DNA of 64,000 nucleotides from Corynebacterium felinum (lineage in GTDB: Bacteria > Actinomycetota > Actinomycetes > Mycobacteriales > Mycobacteriaceae): contig NZ_CP047209.1 of NCBI RefSeq assembly GCF_030408755.1, forward strand, positions 1,674,001-1,738,000, written 5' to 3'. The position numbers and the translations under genes are program-made. This document shows, in pieces, positions 1 through 9,461 of this stretch (within the stretch, counting starts at the first letter, position 1; each line of letters opens with the position of its first letter). The notes under the pieces are model-generated. The model searched no databases. It was not told the DNA's origin and was given only the letters and a program-made list of their open reading frames with translations.

Positions 1-2314
1 GCGTCTGCCTGCCAGCAGGGGGAACATCGCCACTGATCACACCTACGCAGCGTGCACCCAACTCCGACTCCAACCTGGACAAGACGTCACGGAAGTACGA
101 AAAAATCAACACATTACGCTGCTCAGCGGTCGCTTCTTCCACTATTTCGCGGATGCGTTCAACCTTCGCCGACATCGGGGAAGGTGCGACGAAGGCCGCG
201 CGACGTGCCTTCATCCAATGCCCCTGCGCAATCGCATCCGCATACTCAGCGTGATCAGCAGTACTCAGCTCCACCCACTCGACACTTTCGATTTTCTGCG
301 GAAGTTCATCAAGCACATCCTTTTGGTTTCGCCGCAAATAAGCCGGAGCCACCTGTTTTCGAAACGCCTGCGGGGAACGCGCCTGATCCAAACCAGCAAC
401 CAGTTCAGGCTGTACATACCGAATCAGCTGCACAAATTCGCCGATGCGATTTTCAATCGGCGTGCCGGTCATCAATAACGCACAATCGGCTTCCGCAATC
501 AAACGTGCGCAAGCCTTCGACCGCAACGCTGAAGGATTCTTCACCATATGCGCCTCATCAACGATCACTAATGTAGGCTTCGGGATCGTCAACGACCGCG
601 CACCCTCATAAGTAACAATGAGCATGCCCCCATTCTCTGCCCACTGATCCACCACCAGTTGCTTAGCATCCCCGTGGCCGATATGCACATCCAAATGGGT
701 GAATTTCGCCGTCTCACGGGCCCAGTTCACAATCAGACTTGCGGGAACCACGCACACAATACGCCCACCGTCAGCGGCGATATGCGCTGCGACAGCCAAA
801 GCCTGAACAGTCTTGCCCAAACCCATCTCATCGCCGAGCACAGTTTTCGCGCGAACGATCGCAAATTTCGCACCAAAACTCTGATAGCCACGTAGATACA
901 AGTCTTTGAGCAGTGTGTCGTTCAGCCTTAGTTCCCGAATCGCCTGTAAAGTATCGTCATCTAAGCCTAGGTCAGTGGAATAATCCCCCGTCCCTACCAA
1001 ACTGTTAAGTAACGACTGGTAATGGGCAGGGCGCGTAAGATAGTCGGCCCAGGCTGTATCACCGGAAATTGGGGCGGGTTCTGGCGGAAGGAAAGAATCT
1101 GGGACAGCGCCGGCCCATGCTAAATCATCTAAAAACTGACTCGGCAACGCCTGAGAATTACTCAGCATTATGAAGGGCGCCCCCGTGGGCGACAGTGTCG
1201 GCACTGGGGTGAAATAACCTAACAGCCGCTCACGGCGAGCCTTTTGTTCAGCATTTAGCGTATCCGCTGCTGCATAGGTCGCTAAAACGCGGACCAGTTC
1301 CATCGCTGCTTGGGTTGGCTCATTGCCGATGCGCATATCGGTACTCGTTGCAGCCTCCGTATACAGTGTTTGGGCTGCGGCTTTCATTCTGCTTGCTGTT
1401 TGCACGCCAATGCCTGAGATTTGGGTCAAAGCGCTCAGTGGTGCTTTGTACACGTCGTAGACGGTACAAATTCCGGCGGGTTCAACTCCCTGAAAGCGTA
1501 AGCGCTCATTGGTCACATCCTTCAGCTTTTCCAAGGGCATCGCTTTGATCAGAACCTCGGCACGCTCAGCGCGAATCCGTGCCAACGCCTGTGTAGCCGC
1601 TTGGGCGAGCATCGGCTCACCATAGGGGCACTGGTGAATGCGTGCCACCAGCTGCACTGCCGGATAAATAAAGCTGCGGTCGAGGGTGTCTACTTTCGGG
1701 GCGTGCACATCGAGCGCTTCACATAGAGCCGCATGCACAGCTTCGGGGTAATCTGTGGTTGTCAAAGACACTCCCGCCTGCTGCTTTCTATGCGCATCCG
1801 CGGCACGCTGAAGATAGAAACGCGCCTGAGTGTCTAACTCAAGTAGATGTGGATCCATAAGGCGCTGCTCTAATTCTTCCGCTGCCAGTTGCGCACGCTC
1901 TACTGCGCCACCGCGCATGAGTTTGCCAAAGAATCCGTCAGCGGCATGCTGAGAGTCACGATAAAGCTGGCCTAGTGGTTGAATTTTCTCAATCAACGCA
2001 GATAGTACTGCGAAGCATTCAGACGAATTAGCCGAAGTCCCCGTTTCCACCTCAGGCGCATTCGCGCGAGTATCAATGCCACTGTGGGTACCCAGTAGTT
2101 CGGCACGTACATACAATCCGTGGGGCCAGGCAACGGTGGCTGGATCGATGAGATAAAGATATTCCTTTGCCGATTCAATGCTGATGCGCTGTGGGATACT
2201 CACCTGCGCTGCCCGATCACTTGTCAAGTCAGCCTGTAAAGCGAGAAGGGCAGGCAGCATGGAATTCAGGGCTGCTGCTCGGTTGCGAAGAGCATTGAGG
2301 CGGTTTCGGTCCAT
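1..2314 (-). CDS. SNF2-family DNA helicase/ATPase, C-terminus beyond the left edge
   Basis: The minus strand is open from an ATG at 2314 to the window edge. The first ~380 residues are helical and unassigned. A SNF2-type ATPase core follows: Walker A GDEMGLGKTVQ, the Walker B/DEAH box IVDEAHMVKNPSA, and motif III LMTGTPIEN. Before the edge come the sequence ISYF-like strand and the approach to the second RecA lobe. SNF2 proteins use ATP to translocate on double-stranded DNA and remodel bound proteins; the bacterial members are linked to transcription recycling or repair, and the role here is not known. A TTG lies five codons upstream of the chosen ATG and is a possible alternative start. The C-terminal helicase domain is outside the window, so intactness cannot be judged. 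Confidence 0.85.
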   Translation of the reverse strand, partial: MDRNRLNALRNRAAALNSMLPALLALQADLTSDRAAQVSIPQRISIESAKEYLYLIDPATVAWPHGLYVRAELLGTHSGIDTRANAPEVETGTSANSSECFAVLSALIEKIQPLGQLYRDSQHAADGFFGKLMRGGAVERAQLAAEELEQRLMDPHLLELDTQARFYLQRAADAHRKQQAGVSLTTTDYPEAVHAALCEALDVHAPKVDTLDRSFIYPAVQLVARIHQCPYGEPMLAQAATQALARIRAERAEVLIKAMPLEKLKDVTNERLRFQGVEPAGICTVYDVYKAPLSALTQISGIGVQTASRMKAAAQTLYTEAATSTDMRIGNEPTQAAMELVRVLATYAAADTLNAEQKARRERLLGYFTPVPTLSPTGAPFIMLSNSQALPSQFLDDLAWAGAVPDSFLPPEPAPISGDTAWADYLTRPAHYQSLLNSLVGTGDYSTDLGLDDDTLQAIRELRLNDTLLKDLYLRGYQSFGAKFAIVRAKTVLGDEMGLGKTVQALAVAAHIAADGGRIVCVVPASLIVNWARETAKFTHLDVHIGHGDAKQLVVDQWAENGGMLIVTYEGARSLTIPKPTLVIVDEAHMVKNPSALRSKACARLIAEADCALLMTGTPIENRIGEFVQLIRYVQPELVAGLDQARSPQAFRKQVAPAYLRRNQKDVLDELPQKIESVEWVELSTADHAEYADAIAQGHWMKARRAAFVAPSPMSAKVERIREIVEEATAEQRNVLIFSYFRDVLSRLESELGARCVGVISGDVPPAGRQT

Positions 2315-2357
2315 AGCTTTCAATGCTAGGCCACACCGACTGGCTTTGGATACACAG

Positions 2358-2404
2358 ACTCCCCGCTTCTACCCTTTGTTTTGTGGAGGATAGAAACGGG
2401 GAGT
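2358..2404 (-). terminator. Hairpin behind the YhgE/Pip gene
   Basis: Arms 2358-2371 (ACTCCCCGCTTCTA) and 2391-2404 (TAGAAACGGGGAGT) pair almost perfectly. The hairpin lies between the stop of the Pip-family permease and the start of the SNF2 gene, so it probably ends the permease transcript. The run of U after the stem is weak. Confidence 0.6.
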
Positions 2405-2433
2405 TGGTGAAAATGCCATGTGCTTTTCGCGTG

Positions 2434-4443
2434 TTACACAGATACTTCTGGGCGGAAGTCCTTCATGCGCCACTGTCGGTCGCGCAGGGCTGCCAATGTG
2501 GAGGCAGTGAGGAACAACGCACCGATGCCGAAAAGCACCATGATTGCTTGAAGGGTGCGTGGGTCCTGCCAGTAGTCGGTGGTGAAGATCATCTCACGCA
2601 GGAGGTTCACCGAATAGGTCATCGGGTCGTAGGTGTGGAACCAGCGCAGTGGCGCAGGTTGAGTCTCAGGCGGGTAAAGTCCACCGGAGGAAACGATCTG
2701 TAGTGTCATTAAGCCGATACACAGCACACGTCCCACCGTTGCGCCGAATACGGCGTTGAGCCCCTGTGTGATTGTCATAAACACCACTGAAGTCAGGCAC
2801 ATGGCAAGCAACAGTCCAAGCTCGTGCTCTGCATGCATGCCGAGACCGAAGCGCTGAACTAAGAACATGACGGTTGCCTGTGCAATACCCACAACTGCGG
2901 CTGGGAGGTAGCTGGCGAGCACACCTCGTATGGGGGTTGCGCCGGAGTCGATGGCGCGACGCTGCAGCGGATGCAGCAGCATGAAGGTGACGGTTCCACC
3001 CATGAACAGCCCCAGTGAGATGAACATGGGGGCGAGGCCTTGCCCAAATAGCCCCATGCTGTCGCGGGTTTCCACCTGCTTCACGGGTGTGGAGATTGCC
3101 TGTGCGGCGTTATCGCCGAAGTTGGGGATTTTCTCCGCGGACTGGTTCAGTTTCAGCGCCAGCTCCCCTGTACCTTCATCGAGGCTGACAAGGCCGGTGG
3201 CGAGCTGGTTTGCCCCGACGGTAAGCTGCTGCGATCCTGCGGCGAGCTTGCTGGTGCCGTCGGCAAGGGTACGTGTGCCCAGCACGAGTTTTTCGCTACC
3301 ATCGTTGAGCTTATGCAAGCCTAGGGCGAGAGTGCGTGCAGCCTCGGCGGCTTTGTCCACACCGCCGCGGTATTGAGCTTCGGGGTCGGTCAGTTGGCGA
3401 TGGATTTCTGCGGCACCTTGGTTGAGCTGGTTGAGTTTACTCACGATGTCTGTGCCGTTACCTAGGCCGTTTGCTTGGATGTTGGCAACAAGGTCGTCGG
3501 CAGCTTGGGCAAGCTGAATTGCTTGCGGGATCCCTGTTTGGCGCAGTTGGGTGCTTAAGTTGATCAGTGGCGCTAGTGCTTGATTTTGCGCGTCGACTGC
3601 GCGAGTGGCGCCACCGACGAGCGTATCGACGCCGGCAGCAACTTGGCCCGCACCGTCACCGAGGCGATCGGTTGCGGCTGACAGTTGTTCCAAGCCTTGG
3701 GCAAGCTGTTCGGAACCGTTTGATGCAACACCAAGCCCGTCGTTGAGCTGCTGTGCACCATCATTGAGCTTTGCTGCACCTTCGGCTGCTGTGTCGAGGT
3801 TGGCGGAGAGTTTCTCCGCGCCATCATTCAGCTTTGCTGCACCTTCACCAGCTTTAGTGGAACCTTCGTGGAGCTTTTCGGCACCATGGCCTGCTTTATC
3901 CAACCCTTGGTTGATGGTTTCAAAGCCCACGATGAGCTGATCAACAATCTTTTCACCCAGATTATCGTTGACTTCCGACAGCACGCGCATTACCACTTGG
4001 TTACCTAAAGTGGTGGCCAGCAAGCCATTGGTGTTGTCATACACCGCATGCATGGTGGCCTGATGTGGCGAATCGGTATTCACACTCGCCACTGCTTGGG
4101 AGAAGTCTGTGGGGAATTCGATAGCAAAGTAATACGTGCCATCTTCAACACCTTCTCGTGCTTGCTGCGCGCTGACGGGGTGAAAATCAACGGCTTTGGT
4201 TTCCAGTAGCTTTTCAACAATCTGGTCACCGGCATTCAGCTGCTTATCCCCTACCTTTGCTCCTTCGTCAGAATTGACAAGTGCTACAGGGAATTGTGGC
4301 ATGCGGCCGATTGGATCCCAGTAGCTCCACACAAAAAGTCCACCGAATAACAGCGGCATCAAGATGATGACAAGTAAGGCCAGCGGTGGAAGCTTGCCCC
4401 TACCAAAGCGGCGCAATTCTGTGCCTATGTGCACAAGGCTCAT
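2434..4443 (-). CDS. YhgE/Pip-family ABC-2-type membrane protein
   Basis: 669 residues. There is one membrane segment near residues 20-41, then a long extracytoplasmic region, then about five membrane segments in the last 210 residues. The middle (roughly 185-450) is a series of ~7-11-residue repeats of the type KLxDGAxxLxxG (for example AAKLNDGAEKL), the hallmark of YhgE/Pip proteins; Pip of Lactococcus is a phage-infection receptor. The family resembles ABC-2 permeases and related proteins are linked to type VII secretion or lipid export, but the substrate is unknown. Its ATG overlaps the stop of the upstream ATPase-like gene by four bases, so the two are translationally coupled and probably act together. 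Confidence 0.85.
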   Translation of the reverse strand: MSLVHIGTELRRFGRGKLPPLALLVIILMPLLFGGLFVWSYWDPIGRMPQFPVALVNSDEGAKVGDKQLNAGDQIVEKLLETKAVDFHPVSAQQAREGVEDGTYYFAIEFPTDFSQAVASVNTDSPHQATMHAVYDNTNGLLATTLGNQVVMRVLSEVNDNLGEKIVDQLIVGFETINQGLDKAGHGAEKLHEGSTKAGEGAAKLNDGAEKLSANLDTAAEGAAKLNDGAQQLNDGLGVASNGSEQLAQGLEQLSAATDRLGDGAGQVAAGVDTLVGGATRAVDAQNQALAPLINLSTQLRQTGIPQAIQLAQAADDLVANIQANGLGNGTDIVSKLNQLNQGAAEIHRQLTDPEAQYRGGVDKAAEAARTLALGLHKLNDGSEKLVLGTRTLADGTSKLAAGSQQLTVGANQLATGLVSLDEGTGELALKLNQSAEKIPNFGDNAAQAISTPVKQVETRDSMGLFGQGLAPMFISLGLFMGGTVTFMLLHPLQRRAIDSGATPIRGVLASYLPAAVVGIAQATVMFLVQRFGLGMHAEHELGLLLAMCLTSVVFMTITQGLNAVFGATVGRVLCIGLMTLQIVSSGGLYPPETQPAPLRWFHTYDPMTYSVNLLREMIFTTDYWQDPRTLQAIMVLFGIGALFLTASTLAALRDRQWRMKDFRPEVSV

Positions 4444-5297
4444 TGTGCACCTCCCTCGGTGTTGTGGTCATGCGCAGCCGAAATGGTGCGAATGTTTTCG
4501 TCCATAGCCTGTGGCTTAGTGCGTCCCCGCAGGCTTATACGCTTGTTCTTTGCATGTTGGTTTCGGTAGCGCGCAGTGTTATCTTCAGTACTCAAACGCG
4601 CCGGGTTATCGGAATAAGAAAGATGCGACAAGTCAATCACCGTGTCGCAAATATTTTCCGAGTCAGGATTACAGGAGAACACTACGACAGGCATGATCGC
4701 ACTGAATTTCTTCAGCTCTCGCAGCAGGTGATCGCGTAGTTCCAAACTGCGGACCTGGTCGAGGTCGTCGACAAGCAACATCGCTGCATCAGGACGCGCC
4801 ATAATAGCAAGCACCACACGCAAGAGGAAACGATCAGAAGGATTCAAATCGTTCACCTTCAACGTTTTCGCCTGCTCGTTGCTCATAAAATCGCCACCGA
4901 ATGGGTGGAAGCCCACGACTTGTGCGGCGTGCACATAGGAACTGATGTTGTCGATGCTTCGTGGGGTGAGCTTGTACCACGGCAAATGCCACGCTGCTTG
5001 TTCCCGAATCACGCTGCGGACAGGAACTAGGCGCTCTAACGTGTCAATTTCTGGGACACCTGCAAAGGCAATAGCGAAAAATCGCTGGCGGCTGCTTTCC
5101 AAATCATGCGAGTCGGTGTGCAACACTACTCGACCGGATTGTGGGTGCATACGTCCCACAATGGTCATGGAGAGGGTGGTTGCGGATTGCTCGCGTTGGG
5201 TTTTGATGAGGGTTAGTCCCTCACGTGGGAGAGAAAAGTTGGGGAATGTTACCCCCGAAATCACCGTCAATTCTTCGACGGTTATGATGTTGTTCAC
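4440..5297 (-). CDS. ABC ATPase-like protein with degenerate nucleotide-binding motifs
   Basis: 285 residues, starting at GTG 5297. The fold order looks like an ABC ATPase: a first beta-sheet block (EELTVISGVTFPNFSLP), a region where Walker A should be, and a Walker B-like strand MLLVDDLDQV near residue 175. The Walker A position reads TQREQSATTLSMTIVG and has no GxxxxGK[ST]. The catalytic Glu after Walker B is Asp, and no LSGGQ signature is visible. The last ~60 residues are basic and charged. It is directly coupled to the Pip-family permease (four-base overlap). The pairing suggests an export complex in which this subunit is structural, or binds nucleotide in a changed way. Without a profile search the ABC assignment remains likely rather than proven. 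Confidence 0.65.
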   Translation of the reverse strand: MNNIITVEELTVISGVTFPNFSLPREGLTLIKTQREQSATTLSMTIVGRMHPQSGRVVLHTDSHDLESSRQRFFAIAFAGVPEIDTLERLVPVRSVIREQAAWHLPWYKLTPRSIDNISSYVHAAQVVGFHPFGGDFMSNEQAKTLKVNDLNPSDRFLLRVVLAIMARPDAAMLLVDDLDQVRSLELRDHLLRELKKFSAIMPVVVFSCNPDSENICDTVIDLSHLSYSDNPARLSTEDNTARYRNQHAKNKRISLRGRTKPQAMDENIRTISAAHDHNTEGGAQ

Positions 5298-5491
5298 GGC
5301 TCTTAGCTTTCGTTATCTTGCACGTGTTCACGGTGAAGTTAAGCATCTATCTTTGTCCTGCACTGAGTGATTGTCACGTTTTGCAGTCCATGGTAGTCGG
5401 TGTGAAAGTTTTAGCGCTGTGTAATTCTCATCCACCCCCTGCACTCCCCCGTACCTTGAGCTTTTTCACTAAACACGGCGGAAAACGGGAG

Positions 5492-5497
5492 TATTAT
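5492..5497 (+). promoter_or_regulatory. Likely -10 element of the FMN reductase gene
   Basis: TATTAT lies ten bases before the ATG at 5508. No Shine-Dalgarno sequence fits in this space, so the mRNA is probably leaderless or nearly so, as is common in actinobacteria. No clear -35 box is seen. Confidence 0.45.
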
Positions 5498-5507
5498 TTT
5501 TCTTGAT

Positions 5508-6161
5508 ATGGCTACTTTAACCGTTATTTCCGCTGGACTTTCCGAGTCATCGACCTCCACCCGCTTAGGTTTATCCATTGCAGATGCCGTGATTAAGCAG
5601 GCACAATCTCATTTTTCGCACAGCTTGCAACAAGCTGAGCCTCAGGGGAATTTACGGAACTTCCCCAGTATGGTTTCAGGTTCGCAGTCGTGCACTGTTG
5701 AGGTGATCGAGCTTAAAGATCTCGCACTGGAATTAGCAGTAGCTATGACGCAGCTCTATTCCCCTACACCACCTGACACTCCTTTGCTGGACAAGGCTTT
5801 CGCACTGGTGGAAAAAAGCGATGCACTTATTGCAGTAACACCTGTGTTCCAAGCTTCCTATACTGGGCTTTTCAAAATGTTTTTCGATGTGCTCAACTGT
5901 GATCTGATCAAGGGTAAGCCTTTGATTATTGCCGCTAATGCTGGCTCACAGCGCCACGCACTGGTGTTGGAATACAGTTTGCGCCCGCTCTTTAGCTTCT
6001 TAAAAGCCAAGGTTGTTCCGACCAGTATTTTGTTTACACCCTCCGATCGTGATCCTGGTTCGCCTGAAGCCCAAGCGAAGTTCGAATCCCGCATTGCTCG
6101 GGCCGCCGAGGAACTTATCTCGCTGCTGCCCAACCACACCACGCCGTCAGCGTCGACCTAG
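5508..6161 (+). CDS. NAD(P)H-dependent FMN reductase, CE1759-like
   Basis: 217 residues with a flavodoxin-like fold. The N-terminal strand (TVISAGLSESSTSTRLG) gives the phosphate-binding loop of the NADPH-dependent FMN reductase family. A central strand reads SDALIAVTPVFQASYTGLFKMF, and LIIAANAGSQRHAL lies near residue 140; both are typical of this family. The enzyme would pass electrons from NAD(P)H to free FMN. In corynebacteria members of this group are usually partnered with a luciferase-like flavin monooxygenase, which is not next to the gene here, so the electron acceptor is open. The gene is divergent from the ATPase-like/Pip pair. Confidence 0.8.
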   Translation: MATLTVISAGLSESSTSTRLGLSIADAVIKQAQSHFSHSLQQAEPQGNLRNFPSMVSGSQSCTVEVIELKDLALELAVAMTQLYSPTPPDTPLLDKAFALVEKSDALIAVTPVFQASYTGLFKMFFDVLNCDLIKGKPLIIAANAGSQRHALVLEYSLRPLFSFLKAKVVPTSILFTPSDRDPGSPEAQAKFESRIARAAEELISLLPNHTTPSAST

Positions 6162-6236
6162 TCGCCGCGGCGTTGTGCGCGTAATCCTGCCCAATGTGTG
6201 CCCTAGATGCTTATCGAAGCAATAAGCTTGAATACC

Positions 6237-6941
6237 ATGAGCACAGCACACATCCATCGCGCTTACCCGTTTCTGGCGGCATTTAATGACATTGAGGCTT
6301 TTATTCGTTCCAAGCTGGATGCAAAGTCCGGTGAGAGTTTTTCCCGCCTGATCCGTGAGGCGGAGCGGGAACGTTATTTGACCACTCCTCAGGCTCACAT
6401 GTTGTTGGAATTTACAGAGCTGCGTAACGCTATTTCTCATGGGGCCTATGATCACGATTTTGAGCCGATTGCCGAGCCGAATCAAAAGACCGTGGACCAA
6501 ATCATGGCCTTGCGCACACTTTTGACCAACCCTACCGCGGTGTTGGATTTACTACCAGAGCAAAAAGTTAGTGTGTTTGCACCTGACTTTTTACTCATTG
6601 AGGCATTGAAGAAGCCGTTTTCAAAATTTCCGGTATATGAGCACAAAATCTTCCAGGGCCTGATTGTTGCCCAAGATATTGTGACGTGGCTCAAGCGCAC
6701 AAAACCGGACTATTGTATCGATCCGGCCACGACTTTAGGTGAGGTTATCTCCGCATCGCGGGCGCCACACTGTTGTGTGTTCTTGCCTAAAAATGCCACC
6801 AAGGTGGAGGTGATGCGGGCAATGACTACCCCAATGGGGAAATATCTTCCGCGGGCTGGAATCATCACTGAGCAGGGCACGGCCGATCAAAAGCCGTTGC
6901 GGATTATCACCCCCACAGAGCTCGCTATGTTAGTGACCTAG
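6237..6941 (+). CDS. Hypothetical protein with CBS-domain-like C-terminal half
   Basis: 234 residues from ATG 6237; an ATG at 6207 in the same frame would add ten residues, and neither has a good ribosome site. The N-terminal ~90 residues are helical (FNDIEAFIRSKLDAK, FTELRNAISHGAYD), recalling a HEPN-like RNxxxH arrangement (RNAISH). The rest has two short alpha/beta units, the second containing TTLGEVISASRAPHCCVF, which resembles a degenerate CBS pair that would sense a nucleotide. Function is unknown. It starts 75 bases after the FMN reductase stop and ends 21 bases before sdaA, so it may share a transcript with the former. Confidence 0.65.
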   Translation: MSTAHIHRAYPFLAAFNDIEAFIRSKLDAKSGESFSRLIREAERERYLTTPQAHMLLEFTELRNAISHGAYDHDFEPIAEPNQKTVDQIMALRTLLTNPTAVLDLLPEQKVSVFAPDFLLIEALKKPFSKFPVYEHKIFQGLIVAQDIVTWLKRTKPDYCIDPATTLGEVISASRAPHCCVFLPKNATKVEVMRAMTTPMGKYLPRAGIITEQGTADQKPLRIITPTELAMLVT

Positions 6942-6947
6942 ATCTCA

Positions 6948-6953
6948 TATACT
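6948..6953 (+). promoter_or_regulatory. Likely -10 element of sdaA
   Basis: TATACT lies nine bases before the sdaA ATG and there is no ribosome site in the gap, so a leaderless or near-leaderless sdaA mRNA is likely. The element sits across the end of the upstream gene region. Confidence 0.5.
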
Positions 6954-6962
6954 CTTATCTTT

Positions 6963-8321
6963 ATGACCATCAGTGTTGTGGATCTTTTTAGCATCGGTAT
7001 CGGCCCATCCTCGTCGCATACCGTCGGCCCCATGAAGGCCGCCAAACTTTTCCTTGAGCATGGCAATGTCCATGCTGGCGACCATGTTGAAATAATTCTT
7101 CATGGCTCTCTTGCCGCCACGGGCAAAGGCCATGGCACAGACCGTGCGGTGTTACTCGGGCTTGCAGGCCTAGATCCTGCCACTGTTGATCCGGCCCAAG
7201 AGCCAACTCCTGGTGCTGATGTTGAGCCCACGGGATGCATCAATGGGATTTTTTATTCGATTGTTTTCGACCCTACCCCGCTGCCGGAGCATCCGAATGG
7301 CCTTAGTTTTAGCTGCAACGATGTTTCGTGGCGCTATTTTTCTGTCGGTGGCGGTTTTGTGCTGCGTGAAGATGAGATGGCAAACCAAGCCGCTGCTGGC
7401 GCAGCTGCGGTTGCTGTGAGTGCCCAATCGTTACCGTTTCCTTTTACTACTTCCACTCAGTTGCTTCAGGTGTGTGCGGATTCTGGTTTATCTATTCCAG
7501 CGATTATGCGCGCGAATGAGGAAGTGTTGCACGGTGATTTCCGAGTGATGAGCGATCATTTGGATCGGGTGTGGGCAACGATGCAGGAGTGCGTGAAGGC
7601 GGGAATGCGTACTTCGGGTATTTTGCCTGGGGGTTTGGGGGTTCAGCGGCGTGCTGCTGATTTGTATAAGCGGTTGGCAAGCCCAAAGTCTGCTTTTGGT
7701 TTTGACGCTTTGGCGGGAATGGAGTGGATTAATCTCTATGCGCTGGCGGTGAATGAGGAGAATGCTGCTGGTGGTCGTGTGGTTACTGCCCCGACGAATG
7801 GTGCTGCTGGCATTATCCCTGCGGTGATGCACTATATTCGGGATTTTTGTGCCCCGAAGAATGAGAAGTGGCCGCGGGAGTTTTTGTTGGCTGCTGGTGC
7901 GGTGGGGATGATCATTAAGGAAAATGCTTCTATTTCTGGTGCTGAAGTTGGCTGCCAAGGTGAGGTGGGTTCAGCGGCGGCAATGGCGGCTGCCGGCTTG
8001 TGTCAGGTGATCGGCGGCACGCCGAAGCAGGTGGAGAATGCTGCTGAGATTGCCTTAGAGCATAATTTGGGTTTGACCTGTGATCCGGTGGGTGGTCTGG
8101 TGCAGATTCCGTGCATTGAGCGTAATGCGATTGCTGCGGTGAAGGCGGTGAATGCTGCGCGTCTGGCTTTGCATGGTTCTGGTGTACACCGAGTCACGCT
8201 TGACGACGCCGTGGCCACGATGGCTGCAACCGGTCACGACATGATGAGTAAGTACAAGGAGACTGCTACTGGTGGTCTTGCCGTGATGCTTGGTTTGCCC
8301 GTGACCATCACCGAGTGCTAG
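6963..8321 (+). CDS. sdaA: L-serine ammonia-lyase, iron-sulfur type
   Basis: 452 residues, the usual length of the single-chain bacterial enzyme. It deaminates L-serine to pyruvate and ammonia in the cytoplasm with a [4Fe-4S] cluster. The N-terminal beta domain starts [19 protein letters not shown], the family signature. The alpha domain has [28 protein letters not shown] and [15 protein letters not shown], which carry the cluster cysteines and the substrate loop. The C-terminal tail keeps a Cys as the penultimate-type residue (ITEC), which in the Legionella enzyme reaches into the active site. The gene seems to be monocistronic, with accessory DNA downstream. Confidence 0.95.
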   Translation: MTISVVDLFSIGIGPSSSHTVGPMKAAKLFLEHGNVHAGDHVEIILHGSLAATGKGHGTDRAVLLGLAGLDPATVDPAQEPTPGADVEPTGCINGIFYSIVFDPTPLPEHPNGLSFSCNDVSWRYFSVGGGFVLREDEMANQAAAGAAAVAVSAQSLPFPFTTSTQLLQVCADSGLSIPAIMRANEEVLHGDFRVMSDHLDRVWATMQECVKAGMRTSGILPGGLGVQRRAADLYKRLASPKSAFGFDALAGMEWINLYALAVNEENAAGGRVVTAPTNGAAGIIPAVMHYIRDFCAPKNEKWPREFLLAAGAVGMIIKENASISGAEVGCQGEVGSAAAMAAAGLCQVIGGTPKQVENAAEIALEHNLGLTCDPVGGLVQIPCIERNAIAAVKAVNAARLALHGSGVHRVTLDDAVATMAATGHDMMSKYKETATGGLAVMLGLPVTITEC

Positions 8322-9004
8322 TTCTGCTCAGTGCGAATCAGCCAACAGCTAGTTATGCGCCAATGTGAATTACAGTGCCGAAAAGGTACGGGCAACACCT
8401 CTCAATTGCGAAACGGATAAACATACCCCAAAGCACATGAGCCTAGGTTTCAAACAATCACGTGTGAACATGAACTTCCCTGAATGTCCGTGGCAATACC
8501 GCCACCAACTCAACATAACTACTCGCCAAAGTTTTACAGACATCTTCCTGTCCGGGAAACCAGAGTGGATAATGCGGTTTTCACGCCAGGAAACTGCGTG
8601 TGAGACCCCAACCTGTGGGTTTGAGGGTCTCATCAACGCCAAGCACCCAGTGTGATGTAAGTTGTCGCCCTGGAAAAACGCCCTGATCAAAAAACACCTG
8701 TGCACTTGTACTTTCTGCCCCACTGGGTACCCACTACAGGCATGCTTAAGCTTCGGCCTGGGCTACACAGGAGATCACAGCCGCACGTAGTGCTTTCAAG
8801 ATCCTACGGGGATAGGCAAATCCTGATCGACGCTGCTGGAAAAACTACAACTGCCTTAACCTCTACCCCCTTACTTTATGCGCTCGAAATGCTGCAAAGG
8901 AGTGGTAGTCGGATCGCGCATACAGCACGCGACGTTGAACGTATCTGAACTGTGATCGTGTGCGCTTCGGTGGTGCTCGAGGGCTTTAATGTATAAGCGA
9001 AATA
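8322..9004. other. Non-coding or decayed stretch after sdaA
   Basis: No convincing gene. Short open frames on both strands overlap each other and have no ribosome sites. An 8-bp hairpin (TGAGACCC at 8601-8608, GGGTCTCA at 8625-8632) has no T tract. The minus strand around 8600-8680 encodes a peptide containing LGVDETLKPTGWGL, which might be a relic of a transposase, but it is interrupted by stops. Probably the edge of an accessory insertion. Confidence 0.5.
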
Positions 9005-9200
9005 TGGATTCGACATAGAGCAAGTGCTACACATAAAACCGCAGGTCAGATTTTGACATGGTCACTGAAAGTCGAATCAGTATTTTTGAATCAATTCCCT
9101 CGTATTAATAGGAAAATTTTTGCCGAGGCGAACACCTAACCACTTCGTTTATCCCGCAGCTCCCTACCCTTTCCCGTGCGATAATTCTGCGCAGGCGCAT
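9005..9200. repeat. Left arm of a long imperfect inverted repeat
   Basis: Starting GGATTCGACATAGAG, this arm matches the reverse complement of 9745-9969 over roughly 200 bases. The best-conserved blocks are AAAACCGCAGGTCA, GTCGAATCAGT, TTTTTGAATCAA and ATAATTCTGCGCAG. Each arm also has its own short inverted pair GATTCGAC / GTCGAATC about 60 bases apart, so each arm may itself be a small mobile or regulatory unit. The arms flank a small membrane-protein gene. Confidence 0.75.
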
Positions 9201-9218
9201 TCTCCCGTGAGAAACCCT

Positions 9219-9461
9219 CTAAGTACTAGTGCCTAACACTAAGTAGGGCTCTCCCCCCAGTAAACGGCGTGTGATAACCACGGAGAAAGGAAGTGGGAAC
9301 AGGGTATAGACAAAGATTTTTAAGGGCAAGCCTACATCTTCGAGCCCTAGCATGCGTTCCAGTTGGCTACCTTTCAAGATGAGTTCCGAGTAGCCCCACG
9401 TAATTATTTGCGAACCTGCCCAGACTAAGAGCAAAACGCAGAAAAACCGAAGTGTTTGCAT
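9219..9461 (-). CDS. Small two-helix membrane protein, unknown function
   Basis: 80 residues from the ATG at 9461, which has a purine-rich site (AAGGAAAGG) about ten bases upstream. The frame stays open to 9572, but the extra 37 residues look non-coding. Two hydrophobic stretches, FFCVLLLVWAGSQIITWGY and PLKIFVYTLFPLPFSVVI, predict two membrane helices joined by a charged loop. I do not recognise a family. It sits between the two arms of a long inverted repeat and may be cargo of that unit. Confidence 0.5.
   Translation of the reverse strand: MQTLRFFCVLLLVWAGSQIITWGYSELILKGSQLERMLGLEDVGLPLKIFVYTLFPLPFSVVITRRLLGGEPYLVLGTST

Noticed and set aside
2178..2703. Plus-strand frames over the SNF2 and Pip-family genes
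   Set aside because: They lie opposite to long, well-conserved minus-strand genes and have no features of their own.
8601..8632. Hairpin after sdaA as its terminator
   Set aside because: It is 280 bases from the stop and has no T run.
8365..8948. Short plus- and minus-strand frames of 82-117 codons
   Set aside because: No start signals; at most a relic of a transposase, interrupted by stops.
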